Shown here piece after piece: positions 1 to 7,394 of a stretch of 13,503 bases of DNA. Within the stretch, counting starts at the first letter, position 1. Each line of letters begins with the position of its first letter. The translations under genes and the position numbers were made by a program. Under the pieces are notes generated by a model that saw nothing but the letters and a program-made list of their open reading frames with translations, did no database searches and had not been told where the DNA came from. Origin of the DNA: Rhodospirillaceae bacterium (GTDB lineage Bacteria; Pseudomonadota; Alphaproteobacteria; UBA8366); assembly GCA_002711555.1 (NCBI GenBank), contig PARQ01000018.1, positions 43,440 to 56,942 of the forward strand, given 5' to 3'.

Positions 1-519
1 GAAAATCGTATATTTATACATGTTTTCAATCCTCCAAAACGCTTGATTATAGTTGGCGCTGTGCACATTGCGCAAAATTTGGCTCCTATGGCAGTCACTG
101 CTGGCTACGACGTTTCGATTATTGATCCACGCAGCCCATTCGCTACTGCCGAGCGCTTTCCCAACGTCAGAGTATTTTGCAAATGGCCAGACGAGGTCAT
201 TCCAAAACTGGGCATCGATGGAAGGACGGCCATCGTCACACTTACTCATGACCCCAAAATAGATGATCCTGCATTAACTTGTGCTCTCCATTCGGATGCC
301 TTTTATATTGGGTCACTTGGGAGCCGGAATACTCATGCTTCTAGGGTTGAGCGTCTCCAAGCAGCCGGACTCGATCGAAACCAAATTGCTCGAATCAATG
401 GACCGGCGGGACTTAATATTAAAGCCATTTTACCCGCGGAGATTGCGGTCTCGATTCTGGCACAAATTATTGAGTTTTCGCACTCGCCAAACAGGGAAAA
501 GACGCATGAGGTTTGGTAG
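1..519 (+). CDS. XdhC family protein, 3' part (molybdenum-hydroxylase maturation factor, Rossmann domain)
   Basis: The frame is open from the first base, so the 5' part of the gene lies outside the window; 172 codons and the TAG stop are visible. The visible part is the C-terminal Rossmann domain of the XdhC/CoxI family. It shows a PP-R-L-I-I-V-G-A-V-H-I-A nucleotide-fold motif, I-I-D-P-R followed by an R-F-P, L-T-H-D-P-K-I-D-D-P-A-L, Y-I-G-S-L-G-S-R-N-T-H-A, and near the end P-A-E-I-A-V-S-I-L-A. XdhC proteins bind molybdenum cofactor, help its sulfuration and deliver it to xanthine-dehydrogenase-type enzymes in the cytoplasm (known for the family). The stop overlaps the start of the next gene by 14 bases, which suggests translational coupling with the cofactor nucleotidyltransferase. 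The target enzyme cannot be named because its genes are not in view. Confidence 0.9.
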   Translation, partial: ENRIFIHVFNPPKRLIIVGAVHIAQNLAPMAVTAGYDVSIIDPRSPFATAERFPNVRVFCKWPDEVIPKLGIDGRTAIVTLTHDPKIDDPALTCALHSDAFYIGSLGSRNTHASRVERLQAAGLDRNQIARINGPAGLNIKAILPAEIAVSILAQIIEFSHSPNREKTHEVW

Positions 520-2122
520 AGTTACGGTAAAAGATGCTGTCGGTTCGATACTCGCCCACAGTATTAACGAAAATGGCATAAGGTGGAAAAAAGGTCGGGT
601 ACTTACAACGTCTGATATAAGCTCTCTGGCTAGTATTGAAATTGATAGTGTAATTGTTGCTCAGCTAGAGCACGGTGATATTAGCGAGGACGCCGCCGCT
701 ACTAAAATTGCCAAGCTGCTAGAAGGTGTCGGCGTGTTTGCGAGTGAAGCTTATACCGGCCGCGTCAATTTAATCGCTCGCTTTGACGGCCTTATTGAAT
801 TTGACAGAAAAATAATTGAAACCTTAAACCTTGTTGATGAGAGTATAACGGTCGCAACCACCTCAAATTATGAACGAGTTACAAAAAATCAAATTGTCGC
901 GACTATCAAAATAATTCCTTTTGCCGTTCATGAAAATATCATGCGTAAGTGCAAAGCCGTGTTATCGAAAACAAAGTCTGCAGTAGACGTTATACCTTTT
1001 AAAACCAAAAGGGTGGCACTAATTCAGACTACCCTCGGAGAAATGAAAGAAAGTATCCTCGTTAAAACAACCAATGTGATGCGGTCTAGGGTTGAAACGC
1101 TTGGTTTTGAGTTGGTGGATGACTTACGCATACCTCACAACGTCACCGAGGTTGCATCTGCATTATCCGCCTCCCTTAATAAAAAAATTGATATCTGTTT
1201 GGTCGCTGGTGCGTCGGCAATCACTGACAGGCGAGATATTGTGCCCGCAGGCATTTCTGAGGCGGGCGGTAAGATTATTCACCTTGGAATGCCTGTCGAC
1301 CCAGGGAATCTCCTTTTACTAGGATCAGTTGGAAAAATGGTAACAATAGGCTTGCCGGGATGTGCTCGTTCACCGAAATTTAATGGAATTGACCTGATAT
1401 TAAATAGATTAGCAGCAGACATTTCGGTTGGTGCTCGTGATATAATGTTACTCGGCGTAGGTGGGCTCCTGAATGATTATGCTGGCAGGCCCATGCCACG
1501 CAGCAATAATGCCCGAAAATATAGGCATGAGCCAAAGATAGCCGGACTTGTGCTTGCTGCGGGACAATCACGTAGGATGGGTTCAATTAATAAGCTCCTG
1601 GCTGAAATTAGCGGAGAGTCAATGATACGTCGAACTGTAACAAGTTTGGTATCTTCATTGGCAACTCCAGTAATTGCCATCACCGGACACCAATCTGAAA
1701 AAGTATTAGCTAAAATTAACGACCTTTCGGTAGATACTGTCTATAACCCGGCGTATCGTAATGGGCTTTCAACGTCTCTGCGTAAGGGGCTTACGGCCCT
1801 TCCTCCTGATATTGATGGAACACTTATCTGTCTTGGTGACATGCCCCAAATAAGCACAACTATCATTAATCAATTAATTGAGGCTTTCAATCCTGAGGAA
1901 AGCAGAGAAATTTGTGTTCCAACTTGGAAGGGAAAGCGCGGAAATCCTGTTTTATTGAGTTCTCGGTTCTTTGCGGAGGTGAACAAAATAGATGGAGACG
2001 TAGGTGCTCGCGAACTTCTTGCTCAATACCCTGAGTTTGTCTTCGAGGTAAAAGTTTCTTCAAATTCAGTGCTAGTTGACATAGATACGCCACAATCCCT
2101 TGAAAGAGTTCAACGTTGCTGA
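506..2122 (+). CDS. Molybdopterin-binding / MobA-like nucleotidyltransferase fusion (probable molybdenum cofactor cytidylyltransferase)
   Basis: This is a 538-residue cytoplasmic two-domain protein. Residues about 1-340 are a MoeA/MogA-like molybdopterin-binding region, with G-A-S-A-I-T-D-R-R-D at 235-244, G-M-P-V-D-P-G-N-L-L-L-L-G after it, and P-G-C-A-R-S-P-K at 284-291. From residue 346 an NTP-transferase domain begins with L-A-A-G-Q-S-R-R-M-G and N-K-L-L, followed by C-L-G-D-M-P-Q, typical of MobA/MocA enzymes. MocA-type enzymes join CMP to the cofactor for xanthine-oxidase-family proteins. CTP specificity is inferred from the xdhC neighbour, not read from residues. The frame is open back to 281, but that extension lies over xdhC. 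ATG 506 has AGGGA at 493-497, eight bases upstream, and matches where family proteins begin. Confidence 0.88.
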   Translation: MRFGRVTVKDAVGSILAHSINENGIRWKKGRVLTTSDISSLASIEIDSVIVAQLEHGDISEDAAATKIAKLLEGVGVFASEAYTGRVNLIARFDGLIEFDRKIIETLNLVDESITVATTSNYERVTKNQIVATIKIIPFAVHENIMRKCKAVLSKTKSAVDVIPFKTKRVALIQTTLGEMKESILVKTTNVMRSRVETLGFELVDDLRIPHNVTEVASALSASLNKKIDICLVAGASAITDRRDIVPAGISEAGGKIIHLGMPVDPGNLLLLGSVGKMVTIGLPGCARSPKFNGIDLILNRLAADISVGARDIMLLGVGGLLNDYAGRPMPRSNNARKYRHEPKIAGLVLAAGQSRRMGSINKLLAEISGESMIRRTVTSLVSSLATPVIAITGHQSEKVLAKINDLSVDTVYNPAYRNGLSTSLRKGLTALPPDIDGTLICLGDMPQISTTIINQLIEAFNPEESREICVPTWKGKRGNPVLLSSRFFAEVNKIDGDVGARELLAQYPEFVFEVKVSSNSVLVDIDTPQSLERVQRC

Positions 2123-2139
2123 GAGAATTGGATACTAAT

Positions 2140-2149
2140 AGTGATCACT
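2140..2149. other. 10-base perfect palindrome AGTGATCACT
   Basis: A perfect inverted repeat lies in the short gap between the cofactor gene and the phytase-family gene, about 20 bases before the TTG start. It could be an operator half-site pair, but a single copy of this length can occur by chance. Confidence 0.2.
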
Positions 2150-2170
2150 CTAAACAATGGTTGAGAGACT

Positions 2171-3151
2171 TTGAGGATAAGCAAGAAGATACTATTAATA
2201 TCCTTAATTATTTGTCTCACAAACTACGCAACTGAGGGGGGCAATGGCTTGCCGCTTGAAGTTAAAGGCATTAAAGAAACACAGATTTCGACCACGAATA
2301 AGAGCACTAATAAATTCACATTATTAACGGGATTTTCTCTCGCCAGCTCCGATCCAAGGTTTGGTGGAATATCATCCATCCAAATACAAGAAGATGGTAA
2401 ATTATTGTGGGCCATAAGTGACCGGGGTGATTGGATGAAGTTTTCATTGTCTCACCGCGCTGGCAAATTAACTGCAGTTCGTTTAGACAATATCGAGGCA
2501 CTTCAAATGCCAGACAACGAGAAGTGGCATAAACGTAACCTCGATGCAGAAGCGTCTGCCTACATTGATCAACGCACGCTTTTAATTGCATTTGAGCGCG
2601 TCAACAGGTTACTTGCGTACAATTTTACAGAAAAAGGCATAGAGGGATCTCCTCGCCTCTATACACACCCAAAAGAACTTGCCCTAGCACCTCGCACTGG
2701 TGGACCCGAGGCAATGACACGATTGTGTGATGGGAGAATTTTCGTACTAAACGAAAAAACTGCCTTTAAGCAAACGAACCATGCGGGCTGGGTTGGCGAC
2801 AAAAAAAAATGGCAGACGTTCAAATATAGACCTCGCAAGGGCTATAATCCTACCGGGGCAACTACACTTCCCGATTGCAGGATTTTGCTGACGATAAGGC
2901 GCTTTAATTTTACGTCATTTTCATGGGGTTTCGCATTATTGAATCCCTCAAAAATCAACTCGAGCAAAATTCTCGAAGATAGTACCTCTTATTTTTTTGT
3001 TCATCCTACCATTTCTGAAAATTTTGAAGCTGTAGCTGCTCATCGGGGTCGGGATGGAGATACCTACGTATACGTCATGGCTGACGATAACTTTTCAATA
3101 TTCCAAGCAACATTGCTGCTACAATTCAAGCTTAATTCTAAGAGTCATTAA
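2171..3151 (+). CDS. Secreted esterase-like phytase-family protein
   Basis: This 326-residue protein is recognised as the 'esterase-like activity of phytase' family, a beta-propeller-like fold. Pattern support comes from F-G-G-I-S-S-I with L-L-W-A-I-S-D-R-G-D-W (about residues 58-83), L-D-A-E-A-S-A-Y, G-G-P-E-A-M-T-R-L and G-R-I-F-V-L-N-E. The N-terminus is basic (R-I-S-K-K) and then hydrophobic to about residue 20, a likely Sec signal peptide, so the product should be periplasmic or anchored. The start is taken as TTG 2171: a stop in this frame at 2162-2164 rules out anything earlier, and a later start would lose the signal peptide. The Shine-Dalgarno is poor (GAGAG only three bases away). 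The substrate is unknown, and family membership alone does not prove phytase activity. It lies 48 bases after the cofactor gene on the same strand. Confidence 0.75.
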   Translation: MRISKKILLISLIICLTNYATEGGNGLPLEVKGIKETQISTTNKSTNKFTLLTGFSLASSDPRFGGISSIQIQEDGKLLWAISDRGDWMKFSLSHRAGKLTAVRLDNIEALQMPDNEKWHKRNLDAEASAYIDQRTLLIAFERVNRLLAYNFTEKGIEGSPRLYTHPKELALAPRTGGPEAMTRLCDGRIFVLNEKTAFKQTNHAGWVGDKKKWQTFKYRPRKGYNPTGATTLPDCRILLTIRRFNFTSFSWGFALLNPSKINSSKILEDSTSYFFVHPTISENFEAVAAHRGRDGDTYVYVMADDNFSIFQATLLLQFKLNSKSH

Positions 3152-4403
3152 TTTTGCAATAAGTCCCACGCTCACGAAGTGAACCACATAACCTTGAAGC
3201 CGCATTACGCGTTTCAAACGGAAATGCATGCAGTTTGTAGAGTGTACCACGACTTTCCAAAACAATCTTTACGAAACGTGGTTTCAAAGTGCCCAAATTT
3301 TCACGGTGTCTGATAATAAGCTGGCGCCATCCTGCCTCAGCATTTTCTAAATTTTTGTATGTTGCCAAGTGCACCGAAATATTCAGTTTGGGATGCCCAA
3401 AAAAATGCGTTTGGGGGGTACCGTCACTTTGTGGACCCAAGACAATATTTTTTTGGCTCTTTCTAAATTCTTTATAGTCAGGTCGACCAGTTGTTTTTTT
3501 AGTTATTACAAAAGTGCGTTTCATTTTCGGCTTCAATCTAGGAGGAGGTGGTCTTTTCGCAGCCATAATACGGGGCTGCGATGGTTCAATCTGTGTTGCT
3601 TTTTTGACTAAATCCTTCGGTAATATGGGCGGTGCCGATGTGGCTATTTTCCACTCCAATAATGACCTCATACTATCTCGAACTGATGAGATGGATGGTT
3701 CGCTAACTTCGTTCCCAGTTGCATGTTTATACGAAACCAACTCACGAACCTGAGGTGTTTCGCCCGGTCTAATTCGTGTAACTGAAACATAATGACCAAC
3801 TTTCGGGGCATAAAGAAATATTACAGTGTCTCCACTTTGCCGTGAACACACCACTTTAAAGGTGACATAAATCTTTTTGGAACGGGCAGCTTTGGTCGAA
3901 CGCTCTATTACCTCGCAGTTCCAATCGTAATCCCAGCCATAAGGAGGCTTGTCGATGCTAAAACTCTCACGAAACCGAAATTTGCTGCCAACACGAATGG
4001 GAAACAGATGCCCGCTTTTGTTCGTTATTATTCGACGTCCATTGCTCCCAGCATTGCTCCAATAAATTGCAGATAGCAATGGATTGCCATCTGTAATCTG
4101 AAAATCCCCATGATTATTCATCCAATGAACCCTGCCCCCCCTGACCGCAAAAACGTTCCAACGGACGTCAGGGTTGTTGAATACGAATTCGTCACCGACA
4201 GAAAAATTTAATTTCATAGGTTGTCTATCAATGTCAGTTTTTTCATCACTGATAGAGGCTAACATGCAGCTGCTTATGGCTAATCCAGCGATGAGGAAAA
4301 GTGGTAATTGTTTCCAGCTTTGCTCGATGCCCACAGATCGCTCATCTCTCCTGCATGAAAATAAAGCAAGTGGGTAAACCAAAAATTTATAAAGTCGATC
4401 CAT
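3138..4403 (-). CDS. Predicted lipoprotein with C-terminal SPOR domain, last gene of the type I secretion cluster
   Basis: 421 residues from ATG 4403. A hydrophobic stretch L-P-L-F-L-I-A-G-L-A ends in I-S-S-C (Cys46), a good lipobox. An in-frame GTG at 4334, after an AGGAGA about 11 bases upstream, would put that Cys at position 23 and may be the true start. Residues about 60-245 look beta-rich, with many aromatic and Gly residues, and match no family I can name. A Pro/Lys/Arg-rich linker follows (about 275-300). The last 80 residues resemble a SPOR domain of alphaproteobacterial type: S-V-H-L-A-T-Y, A-E-A-G-W-R-Q-L, L-K-P-R-F-V, Y-K-L-H-A-F-P-F, L-C-G-S-L and Y-C-K-I. SPOR domains bind denuded septal peptidoglycan. 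The gene lies 103 bases after the TolC-like gene on the same strand, so co-transcription is plausible. Its end overlaps the convergent phytase-family gene by 14 bases. Confidence 0.72.
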   Translation of the reverse strand: MDRLYKFLVYPLALFSCRRDERSVGIEQSWKQLPLFLIAGLAISSCMLASISDEKTDIDRQPMKLNFSVGDEFVFNNPDVRWNVFAVRGGRVHWMNNHGDFQITDGNPLLSAIYWSNAGSNGRRIITNKSGHLFPIRVGSKFRFRESFSIDKPPYGWDYDWNCEVIERSTKAARSKKIYVTFKVVCSRQSGDTVIFLYAPKVGHYVSVTRIRPGETPQVRELVSYKHATGNEVSEPSISSVRDSMRSLLEWKIATSAPPILPKDLVKKATQIEPSQPRIMAAKRPPPPRLKPKMKRTFVITKKTTGRPDYKEFRKSQKNIVLGPQSDGTPQTHFFGHPKLNISVHLATYKNLENAEAGWRQLIIRHRENLGTLKPRFVKIVLESRGTLYKLHAFPFETRNAASRLCGSLRERGTYCKINDS

Positions 4404-4506
4404 ATTGATCCATCATCAAAACGTGTGTTCAGTCCAAGTATGTTTTCTTTAGATTGTTCTCAATTTTAGATGCATACTTTTAATATTCTGAATGTTGTCG
4501 CTGCGG

Positions 4507-5811
4507 TTAAAGGCCTAGAACATCGCCCGTTAAAAGACCTACTGCACTACCCAATGCGAAGGCCGCGATTCTATGGGAAAACTCGGCCTGAATAAGTTCC
4601 AACTGCGCTTCAAAAAGTTCTGTTTTTGCATCGAGTACAGCTAAGTTAGTTTCGTTACCCTCCTCCCGAAGAATTTTACGTTGCTCAAAGACCTCAGCCT
4701 GAATATCTACGGCATTCTTTAGAACGACGAGGCGCTCTTTTTGTTTGGAAAGCTCTTCCCACGTAACTCTTACTTGTTCGTCGATTTTGCGCCGCTGATT
4801 TGCCGTTTGCTGCTGAACGCTTTGATAACTTTTCACTGCCGATCGCACACGACCACGCGTACTAAAACCACTAAAAAGATCCCAAGTACCTCTCAAGAGA
4901 AGATCTGCAGAACGTTCATGCCCAACGGTGGTACCCTCATTTGCCTTGTATGCTAATGTGCTGACCAAATCGACTTTTGGCCAGTAATTACTGCGTTCGG
5001 CATCACGTAAATCAGCGAGGCCTTTTGCAATAAATTCAAATTCTATAATCGAAGGATTGTTTGCTTGCGACAATGCTAATGCGTCATCCAACGAATATGG
5101 CACCATGTCTCGCGGCGGTTCCGGAATCTTCATAGCCTCTAAACTCGGCTCAACTCCAAACACCTGTAGATATCTCGCGCGCGCTTTACGAAACTCTCCT
5201 TCAAAATTCAGCCTAGCTTGCTTTCCTAACGCCAACCTCGACTTTGCTTGAAGCACATCAAGAGTTATACCCGTGCCGCGTTTGACACGCTCATCTTCCA
5301 ACTCGGCCTGTTCAAGAATATTTCTTTCGTTTTGCTGCGAAACAGCGATCAATTTCTGATTTAGTAAAACCTCCAAATAAATATTTATCCCCTCTAACAA
5401 TACTTGTTGTTTAATGCGTTCTATAGCGGCTGAACTGGACTGCACTTGCTTTTTGCTGGCCTCAAGCCGGCTCTGATTTTCAAAACCACTAAAAAGATTC
5501 TGAGTAATAACAAGACTTGTACGATCAAGCCGCCGTTCGAAATCTTCAGGACGCTCCAAAGCCCTTCGCTCAGGATTTGAACGCAGTTGAGGACCACTTG
5601 TCCCTTCGACCCGAAGTTGAGGCCAATAACGGCCCTCCGCGTCCTCGACTAACCCAATATTTGCATCTTTAGTAGCTTGAGCTGATTTTATAAGCGGGTG
5701 TGTGGCAAGAATTCTTTTTAATTCTGTTTTGAAGTTATCTGCGCACACGGACCCTGGCTCGGCTATGCCCAGCAGTGCAAACCAAAAACACAACAACTTC
5801 CGGCCCAACAA
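4507..5811 (-). CDS. TolC-family type I secretion outer-membrane channel
   Basis: 434 residues from the preferred start. This is the outer-membrane exit duct of a tripartite type I exporter. After the signal peptide there are two related halves rich in long Gln/Glu/Arg/Leu helices, as in OEP/TolC proteins. Typical marks are A-E-G-R-Y-W-P-Q-L early, L-F-S-G-F in each half (N-L-F-S-G-F and D-L-F-S-G-F), R-V-K-R-G-T-G-I-T-L-D-V-L-Q-A in the first half, and V-L-D-A-K-T-E-L-F-E-A-Q near the end. The frame is open to TTG 5898, and ATGs occur at 5856 and 5850. TTG 5811 is chosen because AGGA lies five bases upstream and it gives a compact Sec signal (L-G-R-K-L-L-C-F-W-F-A-L-L-G, cleavage after V-C-A). 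It follows the adaptor gene closely, so the two are probably one transcript. Confidence 0.88.
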   Translation of the reverse strand: MLGRKLLCFWFALLGIAEPGSVCADNFKTELKRILATHPLIKSAQATKDANIGLVEDAEGRYWPQLRVEGTSGPQLRSNPERRALERPEDFERRLDRTSLVITQNLFSGFENQSRLEASKKQVQSSSAAIERIKQQVLLEGINIYLEVLLNQKLIAVSQQNERNILEQAELEDERVKRGTGITLDVLQAKSRLALGKQARLNFEGEFRKARARYLQVFGVEPSLEAMKIPEPPRDMVPYSLDDALALSQANNPSIIEFEFIAKGLADLRDAERSNYWPKVDLVSTLAYKANEGTTVGHERSADLLLRGTWDLFSGFSTRGRVRSAVKSYQSVQQQTANQRRKIDEQVRVTWEELSKQKERLVVLKNAVDIQAEVFEQRKILREEGNETNLAVLDAKTELFEAQLELIQAEFSHRIAAFALGSAVGLLTGDVLGL

Positions 5812-5816
5812 GAGAT

Positions 5817-5820
5817 TCCT
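5817..5820 (-). promoter_or_regulatory. Shine-Dalgarno AGGA deciding the TTG start of the TolC-like gene
   Basis: AGGA on the minus strand is five bases before TTG 5811. The upstream ATG candidates at 5856 and 5850 have no purine-rich site at a suitable distance. Confidence 0.45.
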
Positions 5821-5913
5821 ACTATATCTAGATGGTCCCACCAATGCCATATACATAGTGGCACCGAATAACTGGGTCAAACATCTAAATTTTGCCAAAA
5901 ATGTAGTGCTAAA

Positions 5914-7302
5914 TCATCGCTCTCTAAACGCCTCGTGTTTAAGCTTTAAGACAGGATTTATTATGAAATCTGCGACCTTCCTTGTTCCCGTATGGATGTC
6001 AACAGTTGCCACCATTCCTGGCGTGATTTGGAGTTTTCCCTGCTCAGAGCCAAGGTAATTTTTATTAGTCTTTACAATAACTTCGTAATAGGGCTCGCGG
6101 GTGCCGGGTTCAGCATTTGTATCAGCAGCAATACGCGTGACAGCTCCAGTCAAACCACCATAACGAATGAAGTCATAGGTAGTGATTTTTACCACTGTCC
6201 GTTGCCCTTCTCTTACATACCCACGATCCTGTGGCCTCAATCGAGCCTGTATCACCAATTCGTCCTCAATTGGCACAATTTGAAGAATCGATTCTCCCGG
6301 CTTCACAACACCACCGATAGTATTAAATTTCAAATTCTTTACAATACCCGCAATCGGGCTTGTTATAGTGGTACGCCGGTCTCGGTCTGCCGCCTCACTA
6401 ATCGTTTTCTGCAGACGAGCAATCTCTACCTCCACACGATTTGATTCTTCAACCGCTCGTGTTCTGAACTTCTCATTTTCCTCAGCCAAACGCGACTTAG
6501 CCTCCTCCAGAGCTGACTCAGCTCGAGGTACGGCCTGGGCCAAAACTTTATTTTCCCCGTCGAGGCTCTCGCGCTCCCGTATTAACTCTAAATGCTCCAT
6601 GCGCGGCGTGAGACCTCGCCGCAACAATCTAGTGGAAATTGCTACTCGCTCCAGTGATAATTTTAAATTTGCTTCGATAGCAGCCTTACGAGCCCTTAAT
6701 TCATTTATCTCGAGATCACGTTGCTGTATTTGATTCAAAATTACTGCTAGCTTACTTTGCAGTTCTGCCCGCCTAGCATTATATGTTGCCCTCTCGGACA
6801 TAACCATGTTCGAACGCTTCAATTCGAGATCAGCAGGAAATCTAGGCTCTTGGCCTTCTATTTCTGCTTTTAACCGTAATTTTGACATCTGCATGGCATC
6901 AATGCGTATTTGGATATCTTCGCTGCTTGCCCCAACAGTCCCAAGACTCAATTGGAGAAGCGTATCACCCGCGTTAACTTTATCACCTTCTCGCACGGCA
7001 AGCCGCCGTAAAATACCGCCCTCAAGATGCTGAATTAGTTTTACTTTAGCACTCGGAATAACCTCACCGTGCGCGACCGCAACCTCATCTAGATCAATGA
7101 AGAAAGACCAGATAATCAAACAGGTTATAAAAACAGCCGCCAAATAAGAAACACTCACATAATTTGGACGGGCGCTTTCATTAAGTAAATCATCAAGAGG
7201 ATTTCTTTTATCATCGACGAATAAAATATTGGCGGATGATTCTGGTCGCTTAGAGTTTTCAAAGCTTTCATCAAGACGCTTGACTGCTCGGATTTCTGGC
7301 AT
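5914..7302 (-). CDS. HlyD-family type I secretion periplasmic adaptor (membrane fusion protein)
   Basis: 462 residues from ATG 7302. A cytoplasmic N-tail of about 47 residues is followed by one membrane segment (about 48-67, Y-V-S-V-S-Y-L-A-A-V-F) and a lipoyl/barrel-sandwich half-motif (Q-H-L-E-G-G-I-L, V-R-E-G-D-K-V-N-A-G-D-T-L-L-Q-L). A long coiled coil rich in Arg/Glu/Leu comes next, then the returning half (I-T-S-P-I-A-G-I-V-K-N-L, G-E-S-I-L-Q-I-V-P). The end carries the HlyD C-terminal signature T-G-T-R-K-V-A-D-F-I-I-N-P and closes E-A-F-R-E-R. The protein bridges the inner-membrane ATPase to the TolC-like channel. The frame is open to GTG 7353, but ATG 7302 has GAGAAG seven bases upstream. 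It lies between the ATPase and channel genes in the usual secretion order. Confidence 0.92.
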   Translation of the reverse strand: MPEIRAVKRLDESFENSKRPESSANILFVDDKRNPLDDLLNESARPNYVSVSYLAAVFITCLIIWSFFIDLDEVAVAHGEVIPSAKVKLIQHLEGGILRRLAVREGDKVNAGDTLLQLSLGTVGASSEDIQIRIDAMQMSKLRLKAEIEGQEPRFPADLELKRSNMVMSERATYNARRAELQSKLAVILNQIQQRDLEINELRARKAAIEANLKLSLERVAISTRLLRRGLTPRMEHLELIRERESLDGENKVLAQAVPRAESALEEAKSRLAEENEKFRTRAVEESNRVEVEIARLQKTISEAADRDRRTTITSPIAGIVKNLKFNTIGGVVKPGESILQIVPIEDELVIQARLRPQDRGYVREGQRTVVKITTYDFIRYGGLTGAVTRIAADTNAEPGTREPYYEVIVKTNKNYLGSEQGKLQITPGMVATVDIHTGTRKVADFIINPVLKLKHEAFRER

Positions 7303-7309
7303 GTTATCG

Positions 7310-7315
7310 CTTCTC
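7310..7315 (-). promoter_or_regulatory. Shine-Dalgarno GAGAAG for the HlyD-family adaptor
   Basis: On the minus strand GAGAAG lies seven bases before ATG 7302. It favours that start over GTG 7353, whose nearest GAGG is too far upstream. Confidence 0.4.
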
Positions 7316-7394
7316 GTCAGATATTTACCAAAGATGCTGAGATATTTAAACACGGTTAGAATGTGCTGTACCTCTCTGCATCAAATGGTTGGTC

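Noticed and set aside
281..505. N-terminal extension of the cofactor fusion gene over xdhC (75 extra codons)
   Set aside because: The extension translates the xdhC coding region in a shifted frame, is basic and low in complexity of a real domain, and ATG 506 has a proper ribosome site.
4398..4414. Direct repeat GATCCAT spaced by three bases at the 5' end of the SPOR gene
   Set aside because: Seven-base repeat in AT-rich sequence straddling the start codon; likely chance.
4436..4479. Inverted repeat AAGTATG/CATACTT between the TolC-like and SPOR genes, considered as a terminator
   Set aside because: The stem is seven AT-rich pairs around a 30-base loop with no T-run after it in the direction of transcription; too weak to call.
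5992..6444. 150-codon plus-strand open frame inside the HlyD-family gene
   Set aside because: It is antisense to clearly conserved adaptor sequence, has no family resemblance and no ribosome site.
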